From Paraburkholderia phenazinium (lineage in GTDB: Bacteria > Pseudomonadota > Gammaproteobacteria > Burkholderiales > Burkholderiaceae), in the NCBI RefSeq assembly GCF_900100735.1, contig NZ_FNCJ01000001.1, forward strand, positions 248,001-312,000: DNA of 64,000 nt. The letters run 5' to 3'. The first letter of the stretch is position 1. Each line of letters opens with the position of its first letter. The notes under the pieces are model-generated. The model did not search any database. It worked only from the letters and a program-made list of their open reading frames with translations, and had not been told where the DNA came from. Positions 27,580 through 36,319 of this stretch are shown here, piece by piece. Position numbers and translations under genes: made by a program.

Positions 27580-28476
27580 ATGCAGCCCGCTTCAATCGAC
27601 GACACGCTCGCCCAACTCGCCGCCCAGGACTACTTCGCCAGCCGCGAGCTGGCGACTGCGCTGTTCCTCGCCTTGCGCATGGAACGGCCGCTGTTCGTCG
27701 AAGGCGAGCCGGGGGTCGGCAAGACCGAACTGGCCAAGGCCGCCGCCGGCATGCTCGGCACCTCGATGCTGCGGCTGCAGTGCTACGAGGGACTCGACAC
27801 CGCCAGCGCGCTCTACGAGTGGGACTACCCGCGCCAGATCATGGCGCTCCGGCTTGCGGAGGCCGCCGGCGAGCGGCCCGGCAACGACACGCTGTATCGC
27901 AGCGAGTTTCTGCTCAAGCGTCCGCTGCTGCAGGCGCTGATGCCCGACGAGCAGCATCCCGGCGCGCGCCGCGTGCTGCTGATCGACGAGATCGACCGCG
28001 CCGACGAACCGTTCGAAGCGTTTCTGCTCGAACTGCTGTCGGACTTCCAGGTGTCGATTCCCGAATACGGTACCGTGCGCGCGGAGCAGCCGCCGCTCGT
28101 CGTGATGACCTCGAACCGCACACGCGAAGTGCACGACGCGTTGAAGCGGCGTTGTCTGTATCAATGGATCGGCTATCCTGAGCGCGACCGCGAGCTGGCG
28201 ATTGTCGCGGCGCGCGCGCCGCAAACCAGCGCGGACCTGCAACGGCGTGCGGTCGACTTCGTGCATCGGTTGCGCGGCATGGATCTGTTCAAGGCGCCGG
28301 GGATTGCGGAAACCATCGACTGGTGCCGGGCGCTGGCCGCATTGAGCGTCACCGAGCTCGATCCGCAATCGGTGCAGGACACGCTCGGCGTGCTGCTCAA
28401 GTATCAGGACGATCTAGCGCGGATCGACGCTGCGCAGATTGCGCAGTGCCTGGCTGCGTCCGGGTCAGCGCAATGA
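27580..28476 (+). CDS. coxD: MoxR-type AAA+ ATPase, CoxD-like maturation factor
   Basis: A 298-residue AAA+ ATPase with Walker A GEPGVGKTE and Walker B LLIDEIDRADEPFEAFLLELL, the MoxR hallmark, and sensor 1 in VVMTSNRTREVHD. In the cox system the CoxD ATPase, together with the VWA protein CoxE, inserts sulfur and copper into the molybdenum active site. Here copper is probably not needed, so sulfuration or a general unfolding role is likely. The stop codon overlaps the next gene's start (ATGA), indicating coupling. Confidence 0.9.
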   Translation: MQPASIDDTLAQLAAQDYFASRELATALFLALRMERPLFVEGEPGVGKTELAKAAAGMLGTSMLRLQCYEGLDTASALYEWDYPRQIMALRLAEAAGERPGNDTLYRSEFLLKRPLLQALMPDEQHPGARRVLLIDEIDRADEPFEAFLLELLSDFQVSIPEYGTVRAEQPPLVVMTSNRTREVHDALKRRCLYQWIGYPERDRELAIVAARAPQTSADLQRRAVDFVHRLRGMDLFKAPGIAETIDWCRALAALSVTELDPQSVQDTLGVLLKYQDDLARIDAAQIAQCLAASGSAQ

Positions 28477-29756
28477 ACAGGATTCCCGATGACAGTCTGC
28501 AAGCCAAGGGCTCGGGCGTCAATGCTACTTCACCGCCCACGCTCGCCCACAACGTCGTCCACTTCGTCCGCGTGCTGCGCGGCGCGGGCCTTCCGATGTC
28601 GCCGGCGCAGGCGGTCGACGCCCTCTCGGCCTTGCACTGGATCGACCTCGGACGCCGCGACGACGTCCGCGCCGCACTCGCGGCCCTGCTCGTCTCCGCG
28701 CCCGACGAACGCGAGATCTTCAACGCCGCCTTCGACCTGTTCTGGCGGGATCCCGACTGGGAGGGCAAGCTGCGCGCGCTGCTGTTGCCGAAGGTCCGCA
28801 ACGGCCTGCCGCCGCCGAAACGCAACAACCGCCTCGCCGATGCGCTGGCGGCGCGCCCGCCCGCCTCTCGCAATGCTCACGCCGCCCCCGAAACCGAACA
28901 CCACGAACTGCACGCGCACGTCACCTTCAGCGCCGAGGAGCGTCTGCGCCACCGCGACTTCGACACGCTCAGCGCCGACGAATGGCGCACGCTGCGTCAC
29001 GTAATCCGCGGCCAGCGCCTGCCGCTCGCCACCGAACCGACCCGGCGCCTGAAGGCCGCCTCGCGCGGCACCCACGCGGACCTGCGCGCCAGCGCCCGGC
29101 ACGCGGTGCGCTCGGGCGGCGACTGGACTGTTTGGAAGTACCGCGCCGTGATCGAGCGCAAGCCGCCGCTCGTACTGCTGCTCGACATCTCCGGCTCAAT
29201 GAGTGCGTACTCGCGCGCCGTGCTGTATTTCTGCCACGCCTTGTTGCAGTCGCGCGAACGGCTGCAGGTCTTCCTGTTCGGCACGCGCCTCACCAACGCG
29301 ACGCGCGCGCTACGCGAGCGCGACCCCGACGTGGCGATCGCCACACTCACCGATCAGGTCGTGGACTGGTCGGGCGGCACGCGCATCGGCGCGGCGCTCG
29401 CGGAGTTCAACCGGCGCTGGGCACGCCGCGTGCTGACCGGCAGGGCAACCGTGCTGCTCGTTACAGACGGCCTCGATCACGAGGCCATCGACGTGCTCGA
29501 CACCGAGATGGCCCGTCTGCGCCGCTTCGCCCACCGCATCGTCTGGCTAAACCCGCTGTTGCGGTACAGCGGCTTCTCACCGAAAGCCCGTGGTGTGCAA
29601 GCGATCCTGCCCTATGTCGATGCACACCGCCCAGTTCATAATCTCGATAGTCTGGCTGCATTTGGCCGCGACCTGGCGCAACTGACGCGCGACCCTCGCA
29701 CCACGCCCACCGCTGCATCGCCCCGCCGCCGAGAAGGAGCCCCCCGATGGAACTGA
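28473..29756 (+). CDS. coxE: VWA-domain protein, CoxE-like
   Basis: A 427-residue protein whose C-terminal half is a von Willebrand A domain with a full MIDAS motif (LLLDISGSMSAY, DxSxS) and later TDGLDHEAI. The N-terminal half is helical, the usual CoxE/YehP-like layout. MoxR-VWA pairs act as chaperones; this one is expected to work with the CoxD-like ATPase on the molybdenum enzyme. The ATG at 28473 overlaps the previous stop by 4 bp; an upstream in-frame extension inside coxD is not used. Its 3' end overlaps coxG by 10 bp. Confidence 0.88.
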   Translation: MNRIPDDSLQAKGSGVNATSPPTLAHNVVHFVRVLRGAGLPMSPAQAVDALSALHWIDLGRRDDVRAALAALLVSAPDEREIFNAAFDLFWRDPDWEGKLRALLLPKVRNGLPPPKRNNRLADALAARPPASRNAHAAPETEHHELHAHVTFSAEERLRHRDFDTLSADEWRTLRHVIRGQRLPLATEPTRRLKAASRGTHADLRASARHAVRSGGDWTVWKYRAVIERKPPLVLLLDISGSMSAYSRAVLYFCHALLQSRERLQVFLFGTRLTNATRALRERDPDVAIATLTDQVVDWSGGTRIGAALAEFNRRWARRVLTGRATVLLVTDGLDHEAIDVLDTEMARLRRFAHRIVWLNPLLRYSGFSPKARGVQAILPYVDAHRPVHNLDSLAAFGRDLAQLTRDPRTTPTAASPRRREGAPRWN

Positions 29757-30322
29757 CCGAAAGCTACACGCTACCCGTCTCTCAGCAACGCACGTGGGAA
29801 GCATTGAACGACACCGAGATCCTGCGCGCATCGATTCCCGGCTGCGAGAGCATCGAGGCGGAGGGCGAGAACGCGTTCGCGCTCTCGATGAGCGCGGCGG
29901 TCGGTCCCGTGAAGGCCCGCTTCAAAGGGCGTATGCTGCTGACCGATATCAATGCGCCGCAGAGCTACACCATCGTCTTCGAGGGTCAAGGCGGGGTGGC
30001 CGGCTTCGGCACGGGCAACGCACGCGTCACGCTCGAACCGGAAGGCGCCGACGCCACCAGACTGACCTACACGGCGAGTGCGCAGGTAGGCGGCAAGCTG
30101 GCGCAAATCGGCTCGCGGCTTGTCGACGGCGCGGCGCGCAAACTGGCCGGTGAATTTTTCAAGCGCTTCAACGCGCAGGTGACCGGTGAGGGCGAGGCAG
30201 CGGCCGGCGCCGAAGCCGCGGTACCGGCCGAAACAGTCTCAACCGAGGGTGCGGATCGCGAATCCGGCGCCACTCAAACGAAAGGAAAGAAATCATGGAC
30301 AGCGTGGATCTCGAAGTCCTGA
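29747..30322 (+). CDS. coxG: CoxG / SRPBCC-fold subunit
   Basis: A 191-residue protein with the START-like (SRPBCC) CoxG domain at residues 1-150: LPVSQQRTWEALNDTEIL, SIPGCESIE and GRMLLTDI. CoxG proteins bind the inner membrane and help recruit the enzyme to the respiratory chain, possibly through quinone. The C-terminal 40 residues are Ala/Glu-rich linker ending in KGKKSWTAWISKS, a short amphipathic tail of the kind used for membrane contact. GGAG lies 10 nt before the ATG. The gene overlaps xdhC by 28 bp. Confidence 0.88.
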   Translation: MELTESYTLPVSQQRTWEALNDTEILRASIPGCESIEAEGENAFALSMSAAVGPVKARFKGRMLLTDINAPQSYTIVFEGQGGVAGFGTGNARVTLEPEGADATRLTYTASAQVGGKLAQIGSRLVDGAARKLAGEFFKRFNAQVTGEGEAAAGAEAAVPAETVSTEGADRESGATQTKGKKSWTAWISKS

Positions 30323-31320
30323 AGTCCAGCGCACGCTGGATCGAGCAGGGACATCGCGCGCTACTGGTGACGGTAGTCAAGACGTGGGGCTCGTCGCCGC
30401 GCCCCGAAGGCGCCATGCTCGCCGTGCGCGACGACGGCCTCGTGGTCGGATCGGTCTCGGGCGGCTGCATCGAAGACGATCTGATCGAACGGGTACGGCA
30501 ACGCGGCATCGAGCAGAGCGTGCCGGAAGCGGTCAAGTACGGCATCTCGGCCGAGGAAGCGCATCGCTTCGGCCTGCCCTGCGGCGGCACGATCCAGTTG
30601 GTGCTCGAGCCGCTCAGCAAGCAAAGCGGTATCGCCGAGCTGTGCGACGCGGTCGAAGACGGCCGCCTGATCGCACGGCGTGTGGATATGGTAACGGGCG
30701 CGGTGCAACTCGGCCCCGCCCTCGCCACCGACGGCGTCGACTTCGACGGCCAGCGTCTCCTGACCATCCACGGCCCGCGCTACCGGATGCTCGTGATTGG
30801 CGCGGGGCAGTTGTCGCGCTATCTCTGCCATATCGCGGTCGGCCTCGACTACCAGGTGACGGTCTGCGATCCACGCGAAGAGTACACCGACGAATGGGAC
30901 GTGCCCGGCACGAAGATCGTGCGCACGATGCCAGACGACACGGTGCTCGAGATGAAGCTCGACGAACGCTGCGCGGTGATTGCGCTGACGCACGATCCGA
31001 AGCTCGATGACCTCGCGCTCATGGAGGCTTTGAAGACGCCGGCGTTCTACGTGGGCGCGCTGGGCTCACGGCGCAATAACGCGGCGCGGCGCGAACGGCT
31101 CAAGGAGTTCGATCTGAACGATGCCGAACTGGCGCGGCTGCATGGGCCGGTGGGGATTTATATCGGCAGCCGGACGCCGCCGGAGATCGCCGTGTCGATT
31201 CTGGCCGAGGTGACGGCGGCGAAGAACGGCGTTTCCTTGCCGACCTTGCTGCAGGTCGAAGGCGCAAAGGCGGCGCGGGAGATTGCCGCAAGCGGCGGGG
31301 CCGCTTGTAGCGTTTCGTGA
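30295..31320 (+). CDS. XdhC/CoxI family molybdenum cofactor maturation protein
   Basis: A 341-residue XdhC family protein that binds the molybdenum cofactor and is required for its sulfuration before insertion into the large subunit. The N-terminal XdhC/CoxI domain shows VKTWGSSPRPEGAMLAV and SGGCIEDDLIE; the C-terminal Rossmann domain has MLVIGAGQLSRYL and YVGALGSRRNNAARRERL. It ends the operon. No MobA-like (CTP:molybdopterin cytidylyltransferase) gene is present here, so the cytosine dinucleotide cofactor must be made by a gene elsewhere. Confidence 0.9.
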   Translation: MDSVDLEVLKSSARWIEQGHRALLVTVVKTWGSSPRPEGAMLAVRDDGLVVGSVSGGCIEDDLIERVRQRGIEQSVPEAVKYGISAEEAHRFGLPCGGTIQLVLEPLSKQSGIAELCDAVEDGRLIARRVDMVTGAVQLGPALATDGVDFDGQRLLTIHGPRYRMLVIGAGQLSRYLCHIAVGLDYQVTVCDPREEYTDEWDVPGTKIVRTMPDDTVLEMKLDERCAVIALTHDPKLDDLALMEALKTPAFYVGALGSRRNNAARRERLKEFDLNDAELARLHGPVGIYIGSRTPPEIAVSILAEVTAAKNGVSLPTLLQVEGAKAAREIAASGGAACSVS

Positions 31321-31509
31321 TTTTGTTTGCGTGGTTCGCATTCCTCTCGAACGTTAGCCATTCGGCTGACTGGTAACACGTCCCCAAATCCCTAGCATGG
31401 CCTCATGGACGGCTACGTCAGTAGCCGTCCGCATGGATTCCTCGCGCGAGGCGCTATGAAGCTGCCTGTGGCCTCAGCGTCTCACGCGCACGACACCGAA
31501 ATTATTCCT

Positions 31510-31538
31510 TTGACGGAATATTCATTTGAGGCTATATT
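31510..31538 (+). promoter_or_regulatory. Sigma70-type promoter of the toxin-antitoxin operon
   Basis: TTGACG (31510-31515) and TATATT (31533-31538) are separated by exactly 17 bp in an AT-rich island. The predicted start of transcription is within a few bases of the toxin ATG at 31543, so a leaderless toxin mRNA is possible. Confidence 0.6.
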
Positions 31539-31542
31539 TACT

Positions 31543-32121
31543 ATGAGTTGGGACATCGAGTACACGGATCTTTTCGGTGCGTGGTGGGAAGGTTTGACGT
31601 TGCCGGAACGAGAATCTGTCAACGTAGCCGTTAGATTGCTTGCACATGAAGGGCCGTTTTTGCGTCACCCGTATTGCAGCGGGATCAAGGGCTCGCGGTA
31701 CAGCCACATGCGCGAATTACGAATCCAGCATGCTAGCCGTCCGTACCGCGTGCTCTATGCATTCGACCCGCGTCGCACCGCCTTCCTGCTGCTAGGTGGC
31801 GACAAGACAGGAGACGACCGCTGGTATGCAAAGAATGTCCCACGCGCTGATGCGTTATATCGCGCGCATCTCACAACTTTAGATATTAAAGGAGCAAGTG
31901 ATGGCGAAAAAATTTTCCGAGTTGGAAGCGAAGATGCCCCCCGAAGCGCGAGCCCGAGTAGACAAGAGGGTCAACGAAATACTGGCGGAATTCGCACTCG
32001 CCGACCTGCGCCGTGCGCTTGGCTTTTCGCAGGAAGAACTTGCTGGCTTGCTAGATGTGAAGCAACCAAGTATCGCCAAACTCGAGCAACGAACGGACAT
32101 GTATATCTCCACGCTGCGTGA
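31543..32121 (+). CDS. HigB-like (Gp49 family) type II toxin with abnormal C-terminal read-through
   Basis: Residues 1-115 match the phage-derived Gp49/HigB toxin family of RelE-fold mRNA interferases: WDIEYTDLFGAWWEGL, GIKGSRYSHMRELRIQH and RVLYAFDPRRTAFLLLGG followed by DKTGDDRWY. Members normally stop near residue 115-125, just at the antitoxin start. Here the frame stays open for 73 more codons through the antitoxin gene in another frame, giving 192 residues whose tail (Arg- and Ala-rich, low complexity) looks non-native. Both other frames carry stops at 31880 and 31887, so a single small indel in the 3' end would explain it. Whether the extended protein is still toxic is unknown. The ATG at 31543 is chosen from family starts. 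Confidence 0.8.
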   Translation: MSWDIEYTDLFGAWWEGLTLPERESVNVAVRLLAHEGPFLRHPYCSGIKGSRYSHMRELRIQHASRPYRVLYAFDPRRTAFLLLGGDKTGDDRWYAKNVPRADALYRAHLTTLDIKGASDGEKIFRVGSEDAPRSASPSRQEGQRNTGGIRTRRPAPCAWLFAGRTCWLARCEATKYRQTRATNGHVYLHAA

Positions 32122-32233
32122 GCATATTCACGCATTGGGCGGGGAACTGGTTCTGATAGCGCGTTTCCCCGACCGCGACGTGAAGATCAGCCCGTTGGGC
32201 GCACCGCGTCCTGCGCGGAGCACGGCAGCCTGA
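31901..32233 (+). CDS. HigA-like antitoxin, XRE-family DNA-binding protein
   Basis: A 110-residue antitoxin. The helix-turn-helix (about residues 35-60) reads LRRALGFSQEELAGLLDVKQ then PSIAKLEQR, a standard XRE fold. The N-terminal helix MAKKFSELEAKMPPEARARV is the usual toxin-binding segment. It should neutralise the upstream HigB-like toxin and repress their shared promoter. AAAGGAG lies 6-7 nt before the ATG, giving it its own strong initiation inside the overlapping toxin frame; a GTG codon at 31898 is an alternative start. Confidence 0.87.
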   Translation: MAKKFSELEAKMPPEARARVDKRVNEILAEFALADLRRALGFSQEELAGLLDVKQPSIAKLEQRTDMYISTLREHIHALGGELVLIARFPDRDVKISPLGAPRPARSTAA

Positions 32234-32296
32234 AGCAGCGCCGTCAGGTCTGGTGGTGAAGCGGGTCCCGCACTGCACGCCCCACGCACGCCGGCC

Positions 32297-33037
32297 TCAC
32301 ATCAACCCGCACGCCACCGCTGCCACAACGCACCCCAGCACCAGCACAACACCCACGGTGCGGCGCTTGTTGAGTTCGGTCCACAACAGCACGCCCGTCA
32401 GCGAGAGCAGGATCATGCCGCCGGCTAGCGTATCGATCAGCAGCACCCAGCCGAGGCTCATCCCCACGCCGCGGTGCAGATTGTTCAGTGTGGTGAGAAA
32501 CGAGTTGTGGGTCCGCTTGACCGACACATAGCCATTGCCCACCCAATACTCGGCCTGCACATTCTGTGTAGTCCCGAAGATACCAACCTGCCAGAACTCG
32601 GGCTGCATGGCGCGGCGATCGCCCCACTCAACCGGATGCGCGGGCTCACGGCGCGCCTTGCCCGGCTTGCCGTCGATCTTCAGTTCGCCCTTGAGCCACT
32701 GCGCCATCTCGAGCGGCGACGAGAGCTTCTGCTGCGGCAGCGGCACGAGGATCTGTTCGACCTGCGGCTCGCCGGTTGGAACCTTCAACGGTCCGGCCCG
32801 GTGATTCAGCATGAAGCCGGTCACGCCGAACAGCAGCCCTAGCGATGCGCCCCATAAGCCGACCCAGCCGTGCACCTTGCGCAACCACTTGATGAAATTC
32901 GCCCGCCGCGAGCGCTGGCGCCGCGCGGCCTGTTCGGCATCGTCCAGTAATGATGTGGGGGCGCTCGCTTGCGCGCGCGTACGTGCTGTCCCGGCGTGTC
33001 CGGTGGGGTTCAATTCCATCGATTCGGGCGCGTTCAC
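32297..33037 (-). CDS. PepSY-associated membrane protein, Fur-regulated
   Basis: A 246-residue membrane protein. After a 45-residue cytoplasmic tail comes WLRKVHGWVGLWGASLGLLFGVTGFMLNHR (first membrane helix with the conserved histidines of PepSY_TM proteins), a periplasmic domain, then LNNLHRGVGMSLGWVLLIDTLAGGMILLSLTGVLLW and a last hydrophobic helix. Such proteins often accompany siderophore uptake and act as ferric reductases with haem-ligating histidines. A Fur box lies 49 bp upstream, supporting iron control. No siderophore receptor gene is adjacent. Confidence 0.85.
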   Translation of the reverse strand: MNAPESMELNPTGHAGTARTRAQASAPTSLLDDAEQAARRQRSRRANFIKWLRKVHGWVGLWGASLGLLFGVTGFMLNHRAGPLKVPTGEPQVEQILVPLPQQKLSSPLEMAQWLKGELKIDGKPGKARREPAHPVEWGDRRAMQPEFWQVGIFGTTQNVQAEYWVGNGYVSVKRTHNSFLTTLNNLHRGVGMSLGWVLLIDTLAGGMILLSLTGVLLWTELNKRRTVGVVLVLGCVVAAVACGLM

Positions 33038-33085
33038 ATCGAGCTCCAGGCCGGCAAGACTGACACAGTAAAAGACCTTTCAAAT

Positions 33086-33104
33086 GATAATGAATATCAT
33101 TATA
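33086..33104 (-). promoter_or_regulatory. Fur box upstream of the PepSY gene
   Basis: The 19-mer reads GATAATGA-ATA-TCATTATA, matching 16 of 19 positions of the consensus inverted repeat GATAATGATAATCATTATC. It overlaps the expected promoter of the reverse-strand PepSY gene and could also reach the forward-strand DUF3857 gene 174 bp away. Confidence 0.85.
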
Positions 33105-33277
33105 TATTTATGTGACATCCTCAATCGCGGCTGCCGGGGGCGGCGCTAACCGGAGCGCGCCGGTTAGTGCACGGTTAGTGCGCCACCCGCTTGACAAGCG
33201 ACTTCTGCAAACCGACCCTAAGCGATGCAAGCCGAAGCAAGCCCGTCAACGTATCCGTTCGGACACCTGAGCCCGCC

Positions 33278-35188
33278 ATGCGCCCCTTCTCATTCGCCCG
33301 GATTGCGACGGCCAGTTGGCTCGTGAGCGCCTGTGCCGCCAGCGCGAGCATCGGCGTCAAACCGGACGACCCGTACACCAACGAAGGCGAAACGCAGACG
33401 TATACCGTCAATGCCGATGGCTCGTACGCCAAGCTCGACAGCATGACGCTACACGTCAACAACGAGGCCGGCGTGGCGCGGGTGGCGCAGCAATACATCT
33501 GGTTCAACCGCAATATGGCGGATGTCCAGATTATCGAGGCCTATACGACAGGCGCCGACGGCGTGCGTCACGATGTCCAGCCCGAGCAGATCCGCGACGT
33601 GCAGGAAGCCCGCTCGTTCGATGCGCCGATGTTCCAGGACATCCAGGAAAAGGTGATCGTCTTTCCCGCGGTCGAACCGGGTTCGCGCGTTCATCTGACG
33701 TATCGCAAAACGCAGAAGGTGCCGATCGTCGCCGGCGAGTTCAGCGACTTCACGCCGCCCGATCTGGCGCCGACTCACAACTTCCGCCTGATCTACGACC
33801 TGCCGGCAGACAAACCGCTTTACGCCGACGCACGTGGCTTCACCGCCAAGGCGCCGGTCACCTCCGCGGGCCGCACGCGTTATGAATTCCGCTACGACCG
33901 GGCTCATTTCAGCCGCCTGGAGCATGGCTCGGTGGCGTATGTGTCGTACGGCGACCGGTTGATGGTGTCCACCTTCGCCAGCTACGGCGCGTTCGCCGCG
34001 ACGTATCGCGCGTCGTCCGCCGATCCGAGCGCGCATGACGCCGCACTGGTTCAGCTCGCGCGCTCGGTCACGGCGCATGAAACCGCGCCGCGCGCCAAAG
34101 CCAAGGCGCTGTACGACTGGGTCCGGCGCAATGTGCGCTATGTCGCCATCAATGTCGGACGCGGCGCCGTGGTGCCGCACCCGGCCAGCGCAATCCTCGC
34201 GGACCGCTACGGCGACTGCAAGGATCACGTCGCGCTATACGGCGCATTGCTCGATGCTGTGGGGATCCGCAACGAGGCCGCACTGATCAGCAGCGGCACG
34301 ATCTATACGTTGCCGAGCGTGCCGGGCTACGGCGTCATCAATCACGTGATCACCTGGCTGCCCGACTTGCAGATGTATGCGGACTCGACCGCGTCGAATG
34401 TCGAATTCGGTTTCCTGCCGTCGACCGACATGGACCGGCCCGCCCTCCTCGTCAACGAGGGCAAGCTGGCGCAGACACCCGCGACCGCGGAGATGGCGCA
34501 TCACACCGATCTGTCGATCACCGTCGCAGCGGACGGCTCGGCGAGTTTCGTCTATCAGTTGGAGGCTTCCGGCTGGTCAGCCGAACAGGGTCGCGCGACG
34601 CTGCGCATGCAGACGCCGGCGCAGCGCGAAGAATCGATCCAGGCCGAGCTGCGCAGCGCCAACCTGAACGGCACGGCTACGCTCACGACGAGCGACCTCA
34701 CCGCCACCGGGGGTCCGTTGACCATTACGATGAAGGGCACAGTAGAAAGCCTGGTGGTGCCGGGGACAGCGGCCTCTATTCCGGCATTGACGAGCTTTGC
34801 CGGCGGTTTCAGCGCCGATGCGCAGTACTGGTTGGGCGAACGTCAGCGCACCCAGCCGTTCGTATGCCGCAACCTCGAACTACATGAGCACGCGAGTATT
34901 TCGCTGCCACCCAATTTCCGCGTGCTCGATATGCCCGAGGCCACCCAGGCGCAGGACCGCTTCATCGATTACCACTCGCAGTACCACTTCGATCCGCTCA
35001 CCAATGTCGTGACGATGACGCGCGACGGCCGCACCCACTTCGACAGCGAGGTCTGCACGCCCGACGACTTCGTGCAGATGCGCCCCGCGATCGAAGCAGT
35101 CGAGCGAGACGTACGGGCGGAGGTGATCGTCAAATCGACGCTGGTCGAGCCCTCACACGTCGCGGCGTTCTCACCGTTCGCGCCGTGA
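33278..35188 (+). CDS. DUF3857 and transglutaminase-like domain protein, exported
   Basis: A 636-residue protein with a short signal region (MRPFSFARIATASWLVSACAASAS), an N-terminal DUF3857 beta domain and a central transglutaminase-like fold. The papain-like triad is visible as Cys in DRYGDCKDHV, His in GVINHVITWL and Asp in QMYADSTASN. A C-terminal beta-rich domain follows. The family occurs in the periplasm of many Gram-negatives; its biochemical role is not established. VSAC could also be a lipobox-like site (LVSAC), so an outer-membrane lipoprotein is possible. It is a single-gene unit. Confidence 0.83.
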   Translation: MRPFSFARIATASWLVSACAASASIGVKPDDPYTNEGETQTYTVNADGSYAKLDSMTLHVNNEAGVARVAQQYIWFNRNMADVQIIEAYTTGADGVRHDVQPEQIRDVQEARSFDAPMFQDIQEKVIVFPAVEPGSRVHLTYRKTQKVPIVAGEFSDFTPPDLAPTHNFRLIYDLPADKPLYADARGFTAKAPVTSAGRTRYEFRYDRAHFSRLEHGSVAYVSYGDRLMVSTFASYGAFAATYRASSADPSAHDAALVQLARSVTAHETAPRAKAKALYDWVRRNVRYVAINVGRGAVVPHPASAILADRYGDCKDHVALYGALLDAVGIRNEAALISSGTIYTLPSVPGYGVINHVITWLPDLQMYADSTASNVEFGFLPSTDMDRPALLVNEGKLAQTPATAEMAHHTDLSITVAADGSASFVYQLEASGWSAEQGRATLRMQTPAQREESIQAELRSANLNGTATLTTSDLTATGGPLTITMKGTVESLVVPGTAASIPALTSFAGGFSADAQYWLGERQRTQPFVCRNLELHEHASISLPPNFRVLDMPEATQAQDRFIDYHSQYHFDPLTNVVTMTRDGRTHFDSEVCTPDDFVQMRPAIEAVERDVRAEVIVKSTLVEPSHVAAFSPFAP

Positions 35189-35220
35189 TAAGCCACTGTG
35201 ATAACCCGCCGTTATAACCA

Positions 35221-36249
35221 TCAAACCGGCCAGAGCGGCCCTTCCTGCATCGCGCCAAGCTGCTCGCGCATCTCGAGGATGCGGTCTTCCCAGTAGCGCT
35301 GCGTGTTGAACCACGGAAACGCCGCGGGAAACGCCGGATCGTCCCAGCGGCGCGCGAGCCACGCCTGGTAGTGGATCAGCCGCAGCGTGCGCAACGCTTC
35401 GACCAGATGCAGTTCGCGCGGCTCGAACTCGCAGAAGTCCTCGTACCCGGCGAGCAGATCGGCCAGCGCCCGCGATGCCTCCAGCCGGTCACCCGGCAAG
35501 AGCAGCCACAGATCCTGCACCGCCGGTCCCATGCGGCTATCGTCGAAGTCGACGAAGTGCGGTCCGGCATCGGTCCACAACACGTTGCTCGGATGGCAGT
35601 CGCCGTGCATACGCAGAGCGCGAACGTCACCGGCTCGCTCGAACGCGCGCTCGACGCCTTCGAGCGCCAGGTTCACCACGGTTTCCCAGGCCGTACGCAC
35701 GTCGTCAGGGACAAAGCGCTGCGACAGCAGGAAATCGCGCGGCTCGTAGCCGAAGGTCTGGATGTCGAGCGTGGGGCGCGCCGCATAGTCCTGGGTCTGG
35801 CCCACAGCGTGGATGCGGCCGATGAAGCGGCCGAGCCATTCGAGCGTATCGCGCCGGTCCAGATCGGGAGCGCGGCCGCCGCGCCGCTCGAAGATCGAGA
35901 AGCGAAAGCCGTCGAAGGTATGCAAGCTGCGGCCCTCGAAGACGCGCGCCGGCACCGCCGGGATTTCGCGGGCCGCGAGGTCGGCCACAAACGCGTGCTC
36001 TTCGAGAATCGCTTCGTCCGTCCAGCGCTCGGGCCGGTAGAACTTCGCGACGACGGGCGGACCGTCCTCGACACCGATCTGATAGACGCGGTTCTCGTAG
36101 CTGTTGAGCGGCAGCATGCGCCCATCGGTACGCACACCGACCGTGCTCAGCACGCTGTCGATTGCGTCGAGCACACATTCCGGCTTGAGCCGGGCAAAAG
36201 GCACGGCGCCGGTAGCGCCGTCCTGCAGATCGTGAGTTTCGTGGTTCAT
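35221..36249 (-). CDS. srkA: Stress response serine/threonine kinase, SrkA (YihE)-like
   Basis: A 342-residue aminoglycoside-phosphotransferase-fold kinase. Motifs are NSYENRVYQIGVEDG with the ATP-binding Lys in VVAKFYRPERW, the catalytic loop RMHGDCHPSNVLW and the metal-binding HFVDFDDSRMGPAVQDLW. This matches E. coli SrkA/YihE, a protein kinase that counters MazF- and Cpx-related stress death. The ATG at 36249 fits the family start. It converges with the transglutaminase gene. No dsbA follows, unlike the E. coli arrangement. Confidence 0.88.
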   Translation of the reverse strand: MNHETHDLQDGATGAVPFARLKPECVLDAIDSVLSTVGVRTDGRMLPLNSYENRVYQIGVEDGPPVVAKFYRPERWTDEAILEEHAFVADLAAREIPAVPARVFEGRSLHTFDGFRFSIFERRGGRAPDLDRRDTLEWLGRFIGRIHAVGQTQDYAARPTLDIQTFGYEPRDFLLSQRFVPDDVRTAWETVVNLALEGVERAFERAGDVRALRMHGDCHPSNVLWTDAGPHFVDFDDSRMGPAVQDLWLLLPGDRLEASRALADLLAGYEDFCEFEPRELHLVEALRTLRLIHYQAWLARRWDDPAFPAAFPWFNTQRYWEDRILEMREQLGAMQEGPLWPV

Positions 36250-36319
36250 GCCCGCATTGTGCGCTGCGCCGCCGTCAAAGACGAGCGCCGCGGCCACACA
36301 CGCGGGTCATGCGCCCCGT

